DNA from: Plasmodium malariae
Lineage: Eukaryota > Apicomplexa > Aconoidasida > Haemosporida > Plasmodiidae
Assembly: GCF_900090045.1 (NCBI RefSeq)
Contig: NC_041787.1
Location: 764,001 to 828,000, forward strand
DNA length: 64,000 bases
Reading direction: 5' to 3'
The notes below the pieces were generated by a model. It was not told the origin of the DNA. It searched no databases and saw nothing but the letters and a program-made list of their open reading frames with translations. Numbering within the stretch: position 1 is the first letter of the stretch; the number at the start of each line of letters is the position of its first letter. A program made the translations under genes and the position numbers. Below, piece after piece: positions 58,310 through 64,000 of this stretch.

Positions 58310-61300
58310 ATTACAAATTGCACGCACACGGTACTTTATCTAAATTGTGTTATGTTTTACACTTAGAACTATGCTTCGAATTATGATATAAAGAAATATA
58401 GTGAAATATTATACAAGTGAATAAAATTAAACATAAAATATATTCACTGATTTTGTTCTTTCCGAAGGAAGGGCATAACTCCTCATTAATTTTGAAATGT
58501 ATGTATGTATGTGTGTATGGGTATATGTATGTATATGTTTATGTGTAAAGTATTAGGAATAAGTGTTGCTCAATTTTCATGTTTTTCTCTTCGTTAAAAA
58601 TATAACTTCAGTTTTGTGTATTCGCAGGTTATTTTTAATTATTTTATAAATTTGTACAAGAGATAGAAATTGAAAAAAAAAAAAGAAAAAACACGAAACA
58701 GACTAAGCAGCTTTAAATATACCAAATTAAAAGTGACCATATGCCCATTAAATCCCTTTCGTAGATAAGTTGTACCGTCGTTTTAAATTCTTTCTAGTGA
58801 AACTTTAAGAAATTGTGTAATTTATATGCTTCTCTCTCCTTTAAATTGTTTTAATTGCAGAATAAACATAAGAATTAAAATATATGTATGTATATATATA
58901 TATTTTATTTTTATTTATTTTTTTTTTTTACAAATTGTACGAAAATTTATATTTGTAGAATTTGAAGTTCATTTTTTTAAATTGAAATTTGTAGACATTG
59001 CTTTTTCTATTCCTTTTTTCTTTTTTTCAAACCTTTTAGATTTAATGCATAATGTACCCTACGATTTTACAAGTTTGTGATTAAGCACATTAAAAATGGG
59101 AAGGCATTTTTCTTAACATGTATATGTACGTTGTAGCTTTTTTTTTTTTTTTTTTTTTTTTTTCATTTATGTTCCTTCAACGTATACAAAAAAAAAGAAA
59201 AAAAATTGAAGACCTTATTTCATACAAGACAATAAAGGTATTATATAAAAAATATATATACGTCTCAGTTGCTTATAGAAAAATAAATAACTTTTAATAG
59301 TTTTCTTATTTATTTATTTACATAAAGAACCATTTCCCCCTATCTTTTAGTAAATGTTTTACGTCCTTCTTTTAATTGAACAACCTATTTAAAAGAAGGC
59401 CAAATATAGTATAGAATATTATTATTACCTTACTATTTAGGTAACAAGCACGTGTAAAACTAACTCAAAAATAATTTTATGTGTGTGGAACATATTATGT
59501 AGTTGCGAATTTCTTTTTTTTTTTAAAAGAAATATGTCTATACCGAAGATTTAAAAAAAAAGAAAAAAAAAATTTTTTAACTAAGAAATTGAAAATATTT
59601 GCCTGTACACTACTGAAAATAGCGTGCAAATTAATGCAACATAATTTCTCTGTGTGCAGTTTTTTAGAATGTTCTGTGGATAAAGAAATATATATATATA
59701 TATGTATATATCTATATATATGTATATATCTATATATATGTATCTATCTATATATATGTATCTATCTATATATATGTATCTATCTATATATATGTATATA
59801 TATACATTTGAATTATATCTAATAAAAGATCTAAATATATACATGCTTTCTTTTTTTTTTTTTTGAGAGTAAGGAGCTTATATGTTAAGGGAAAAAAAAA
59901 AAAAAAAAAGTGAGCACACGTTTTCCAAATGTTATAAAACGGTATATAGTGAAAAGAACTGTAATAAATAGAACATATATAACTGAAAATGCTACAGCAA
60001 AAATTTTACTTTTTTTTTCTGATCATACTAAAATTTACACGTATATTAAAATAGGAAAGAATATGAAGCTAGGCTATTCAACAAATCTATGTAGTTGTTT
60101 TATATTTTATTCATTTTTCATTATATTTTTTATTTAATTTTTTTTTTTTTTTGGGTTCTTTTTTTTTATTTTATTCGTTTTTTATCATATTTTATTTTAA
60201 TTTTATATGTTTTTCATTTATTCTTTTTACTTTAACGATTTAGCTCCTTTTTCGTTAAACCGTTAATGTGAAAATTTTGTAAAACAAAATATTAATTAGC
60301 TCTATAAGTAATATGCTAAGTAAGAAAAATTAGCTGAAACGTAAGAAGCACCAAGAATAGTACAGAATGAAAGGTGATGAGAAAAATCATTATGTATGGC
60401 ATTTGCTCAAATAAAAAGTACTAGTAATACACCCTCTTAAACTCTTGGTACTTATGTACAACTGCTGAGATATACGATGTGGAGCAATTTTCTGTATTTT
60501 AACGAATGCATATAGAAATGTTCATCATACATGATAAAATATTTTTTTTAAAATAAAAAGAATATGTAATTTCCTCAGGTAAATATGAGAAATTGTCCTT
60601 TGAATTAGCAATTTGATTAATTTTAACACTAGGACATAATTTTTCCATTTTGAACTGCTTAAAGAAATGTATTTATTATCATGTGTAAGTACTGTATTAA
60701 TTTATTCAACGTCGTTGAAAACGTATAGACTAGGAAATCCACACTAGTAGCTGCTCTGATCTATAATTTTAACTCTCGCACACTTTTATCAATTAATATA
60801 TAGATATATTTAAACCAATTGCATCTTAACCACTTTCATTTGACTCTTAAAAATGTATGTAAAAAATTCGGCGTATTTTTAAGGCCATATATAAGTCATA
60901 TGCATACATATATACATATGTTCGTGCCATGTATATATGTATGTATGCATATACGTAAAATAAGAATTTTTTAAAAACAATGAGACATATGTTCCTAAGA
61001 GAAGCCAAATATTTACGATGTGTCCCTCAGAAAATTACACGTCTTTTTTAATTTTTTTTTCCTTTTCCTTTTTTCTTCAAGTTCTTATACATTTTTTTTT
61101 TTTTTGCATAATATCATTTTTCTTTCTAACTTATTTTATTGTGGCGTGTGAAATTTCCAAAATATTCAATCTTCTTATATGATCGCAATTTAGTTTTTAA
61201 AAGATATAAGATAAATTTTCTTAAGATGTAACAAATGGAAAGCATGTATCTTCATCATCTGCTCACTTCCATATACTTAAGTTAAAAAAAAAACTTGCAC

Positions 61301-61414
61301 ATATATTTATATGTACATATGTTTAATATATATATGTTTAAATGTACAATATTTATAATATGTATAATGTGTACAGTTTGTACAGTAAGCTTTCATTTTC
61401 AGCATTGATAAGCA

Positions 61415-61449
<35 letters not shown>

Positions 61450-61597
61450 AACGGTAATGCCCAAAATCCGAGCTGAGGAAAAAAAAATAAAACAATAGAA
61501 AACCAAACGTTGGACTATTTTGATAACGTACTAGGAAAAGATACTATACAATAATTCTTTCATTTCATAACCTTTGAAAGGGATACATTTTTTAAGC
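58310..61597. other. Divergent intergenic region upstream of the myristoylated-protein gene and RNASEH2B
   Basis: About 3.3 kb with T runs (59137-59163), a 31-base A run near 61417-61447 and a 16-bp TATATATGTATCTATC array at 59690-59805. Short frames at 58826-59080 and 59910-60137 lack convincing starts, splice context or composition, so I do not call them. Confidence 0.55.
59690..59805. repeat. TATATATGTATCTATC tandem repeat
   Basis: About seven copies of a 16-bp AT-rich unit alternating TATCTATC and TATATATC ends, in intergenic DNA. Confidence 0.9.
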
Positions 61598-62641
61598 ATG
61601 GAAAATAATAGAAGTGCATTTTTATTTCATATATTTTGCTCGGATATAAATGAAAAGGAGAAGGCAGAAAATGTTAAAGTTAAAAATTACTCTTTTATAA
61701 AATTACCAAGTGTGCCAGATCCATCAAAAACAGTACTATATTATTTTAAGCAGGAAAGTAATGAACTTTATTTATTGGAAAGGAATTATTATAACCCTAA
61801 AATTGAAACAATTAGAAATGAAAATGATAAAATAAACAAAAGTTGTGTGTCCCTATTTATTAATAACTACACTATAGAGAATGATTGTAGTTTTTCTTGC
61901 TATCCTGTGGATGCATTATACTTATTCATATCAATAATATATTATAATTGTACAAATTTTACATACACAACATTAGAAGACTACTTGGATAATATATTAA
62001 AGGATAATGAAAAAAAGAAAGTAGAAGCAACTAAAAATGTTTTATATATTTTTAAAAAAGATGTAAATAGTATAAAAGATAGATTAAAAAATGTCTCTGA
62101 TGAATTGTGTGAAAATGGGAAATTATATTATAAACCGAATATGAAAAAAGTTCAAAATTTTTATAACTTAAAATGTATAATATTATTTAATTTCATAATA
62201 GAGCATAAAATAATTTTCCCTGATTATTCTCAATATATAGATAAAGATTTACTAGAAAAATATATAACTGACGTAAATACACATCCAATTAATTTAATTA
62301 TCCAAAAAAAATTGAAACATATTGATAAATATAAAGAATACAAAAAATATGTAGATTCATATTTAGTACAATTTAATAACAGACATTACAAAATTAACGG
62401 GTCTAATTTAAGAACATTTATTTGGTTAATTATAAAAGGATTTATGTGCTCATCATTAAGTGAAAAAATAACCCCCCTTGATATACTCGAACACTTAAAT
62501 AAAATTAAAGAAAACGAAAAAAAAAAAAAAATGCAACAAAATGAAACGTTCTCGAAAAATAAGAAACATCCATCTCAAACCCCCAGGAACCAGATGAGTA
62601 TCGACTCCTTTTTCAAAAAAAAAAAAATTAAATTAAAATAA
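61598..62641 (+). CDS. RNASEH2B: Ribonuclease H2 subunit B
   Basis: Non-catalytic subunit of the RNase H2 trimer, which removes ribonucleotides from DNA and degrades RNA:DNA hybrids in the nucleus. The 347-residue protein starts at the ATG at 61598 (MENNRSAFLFHIF). The N-terminal triple-barrel part contains LPSVPDPSKTVLYYF and later PVDALYLF (103-110), matching the family PVDPLFLLL segment. The middle is helical, as in the family WHxTH-like region (KVQNFYNLKCIILFNFII). The C-terminus, QMSIDSFFKKKKIKLK, is a near-ideal PCNA-interacting PIP box (QxxIxxFF) followed by a basic nuclear-type tail; human RNASEH2B also ends in a PIP box. A frame open upstream of the ATG contains no other ATG. It is convergent with COX15. 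Confidence 0.86.
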   Translation: MENNRSAFLFHIFCSDINEKEKAENVKVKNYSFIKLPSVPDPSKTVLYYFKQESNELYLLERNYYNPKIETIRNENDKINKSCVSLFINNYTIENDCSFSCYPVDALYLFISIIYYNCTNFTYTTLEDYLDNILKDNEKKKVEATKNVLYIFKKDVNSIKDRLKNVSDELCENGKLYYKPNMKKVQNFYNLKCIILFNFIIEHKIIFPDYSQYIDKDLLEKYITDVNTHPINLIIQKKLKHIDKYKEYKKYVDSYLVQFNNRHYKINGSNLRTFIWLIIKGFMCSSLSEKITPLDILEHLNKIKENEKKKKMQQNETFSKNKKHPSQTPRNQMSIDSFFKKKKIKLK

Positions 62642-63699
62642 ATTATAAAGTTAAAAACTACATATGCCAATTTATTCCTGCAGTATGAAAAAAAGTAATT
62701 AGGCCTCCATTTTATTCTTACATATTTAATTATAAGTAAACATCACTATGTACGTAGTAAAATACACGTGAAGAATTGTTGCTACTATAACCAAGAATGT
62801 TTAACCTTATCGTCCTTATTATTTTACTTTATTGCTTCATTACTTTATTTCTTTACTACTCTATTTATTTATTTATTTACCTTTTTTTTTTTTTCCTTGC
62901 CTTTTTATTAATCACAGTTTAAAAGGAAAATGTATAAAAAATATTTTTAAATGTTTGATCTAAATTCGTTCTCAATTTTATTTTTAAAACTGCACTGTTT
63001 TAAAGACAAACTGAAAAATATATGTATTTGTACAACCAACACATATAAGATAAATTTTTTTCTTTTATACTCTGTTACAAATGTAAGCAACAATTATATG
63101 CAACAAATATATGCAACAAATATATGCAACAAATGTAGGCAACAAATATATGCAACGAATACGTAAAAGGAGTGCATAAAATAAAATTAAAGTGTAGTGC
63201 GCCCTTTACGAAATATGAGCTAAGATATGCAATTAAAGATTTATATAACAAAAAAAGAAAACGTAAATAGAATAAATAGAATAAATAAAATAAATAGAAT
63301 AAATAAAATAAATAGAATAAATTGAATAAATAAAATAAATAGAATAAATAGAATAAATAGAATAAATAGAATAAATAGGCTAAATAAAATAATTAGAATA
63401 AATAACATAATTTAAAAATCCGGCAAAACAATAATAATGCACAAGCATAGCGAAATAGTTTAAAATTATAGTGGACATAACAGAATAATGAAACTATTGG
63501 GGTATCCATTATATAAGTTAAATAGACTTCAAAATAAAATTAAGGTATATATTAAAAATGTGAAAAAAAAAGTACAATAATATTTCAATTTAACAAATAA
63601 GATAATTATATTTTAACTCTTTTGAACGGAAATAATGTAAAAATGTCCATGTATATGTAGGTATATGTACATATGTATGCATATATACCCTCAGGCTCC
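62642..63699. other. Convergent 3' intergenic region
   Basis: The 3' regions of RNASEH2B and COX15. A 13-bp AACAAATATATGC array at 63095-63160 and an AATAAATAGAAT array at 63265-63410 are the main contents. The segment 63466-63545 may hold either a last COX15 exon (minus strand) or a short plus-strand exon (see findings). Confidence 0.55.
63265..63410. repeat. AATAAATAGAAT/AATAAATAAAAT tandem repeat
   Basis: About fourteen head-to-tail copies of a roughly 10-bp A-rich unit alternating GAAT and AAAT, non-coding. Confidence 0.9.
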
Positions 63700-64000
63700 T
63701 CACCTGCACGTGCGCTTAATTAAATGAAGAAGAGTCGACAAAATGCAGAAACCCCCAAATTGGTGCACCAAAGCCATGTGAATAGGAACGTGATGTACTA
63801 ACAGATTTATTCCTGTTAACATTTGAACTGTTGTGATAAATGGTAATGCGAAAAAGAGAAGTTTTGTTTTTCTACTTAAAGCCATTTGCTTGGAATAATA
63901 ATGTAATAGGAAACTACTTAAAACAATGAAATATGCAAGCATTCGATGATTGAACTGTACTATTCCAGTATTTTCAAATAACTGCTCATACTTTTTTTTT
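63700..64000 (-). CDS. COX15: Heme A synthase COX15, C-terminal part, cut by the window edge
   Basis: Mitochondrial inner-membrane enzyme that oxidises heme O to heme A for cytochrome c oxidase. The frame is open from the right edge. The visible 100 codons start KKKYEQLFENTGIVQFNHRM, matching the COX15/CtaA ENTxxVQFNHR segment. Two hydrophobic helices follow, then HMALVHQFGGFCILSTLLHL, matching the family LAATHQAGSLVLL segment. His in FNHR and in VHQFGG are the expected heme ligands of the C-terminal half. The stop used here is TGA at 63700-63702. A strong splice donor (CAG/GTGAGG, GT at 63703-63702) overlaps this end, so the last few residues may come from another exon. Confidence 0.93.
   Translation of the reverse strand, partial: KKKYEQLFENTGIVQFNHRMLAYFIVLSSFLLHYYSKQMALSRKTKLLFFALPFITTVQMLTGINLLVHHVPIHMALVHQFGGFCILSTLLHLIKRTCR

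Noticed and set aside
59910..60137. 75-codon frame starting STRFPNVIKRYIVKRTV
   Set aside because: It lacks an ATG (opens at GTG), two frames are open at once, and there is no convincing splice context.
1..64000. tRNA, rRNA, CRISPR arrays, transposons and viral copies
   Set aside because: I scanned for compact G+C-richer stem-loop genes, repeat-spacer patterns and transposase, reverse transcriptase or integrase motifs and saw none; small ncRNAs cannot be excluded by eye.

Overview
The window is nuclear chromosomal DNA from a malaria parasite (Plasmodium), most likely a species other than P. falciparum. The signs are very high A+T, long poly-A/T tracts and microsatellites between genes, asparagine/lysine-rich low-complexity insertions inside conserved enzymes, short introns with T-rich acceptors, and protein sequences of unmistakably Plasmodium type (glucose-6-phosphate isomerase, fused glutamate synthase, ataxin-2-like, clathrin light chain). 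From memory, the gene order resembles a core segment of P. falciparum chromosome 14. I see no subtelomeric gene families, rRNA, tRNA, transposons or CRISPR.

Layout. At 1-4888 (+) is the 3' part of a long low-complexity protein whose frame is interrupted three times, always in repeats or poly-A. At 5225-11028 (-) is a large BK/Slo-like potassium channel with an unusual selectivity filter and a previously hidden last exon. At 13103-14833 (-) is glucose-6-phosphate isomerase. At 17605-18537 (+) is a CBP3/UQCC1-type complex III assembly chaperone, convergent with an organellar Era-like GTPase (18992-20620, -). A candidate five-exon small secreted/membrane protein lies at 21775-23524 (+). At 24060-28147 (+) is a nine-exon ataxin-2-like RNA-binding protein. 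At 32003-38389 (+) is a 2128-residue coiled-coil protein with three repeat arrays. Then come clathrin light chain (39085-39804, -), EMC4 (42355-42927, +) and a 2963-residue fused NAD(P)H glutamate synthase (45755-54646, +). The right end holds a four-exon, probably N-myristoylated protein (56230-58309, -), RNase H2 subunit B with a PIP box (61598-62641, +) and the C-terminal end of heme A synthase COX15 (63700 to the right edge, -).

The genes do not form an operon-like pathway. They are ordinary single housekeeping genes: glycolysis, glutamate synthesis, ion transport, respiratory-chain assembly (the CBP3-like protein and COX15), organellar ribosome assembly (Era), RNA regulation, vesicle coats, ER membrane insertion and ribonucleotide removal. 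Intergenic regions are 0.3-3.9 kb and hold many minisatellites. The most useful new points are gene-model corrections (hidden exons, true ATGs), the TAGMG channel filter, the disrupted first gene, the candidate small gene at 21775-23524, and a G+C-rich AGCGGGT motif that recurs in intergenic DNA.
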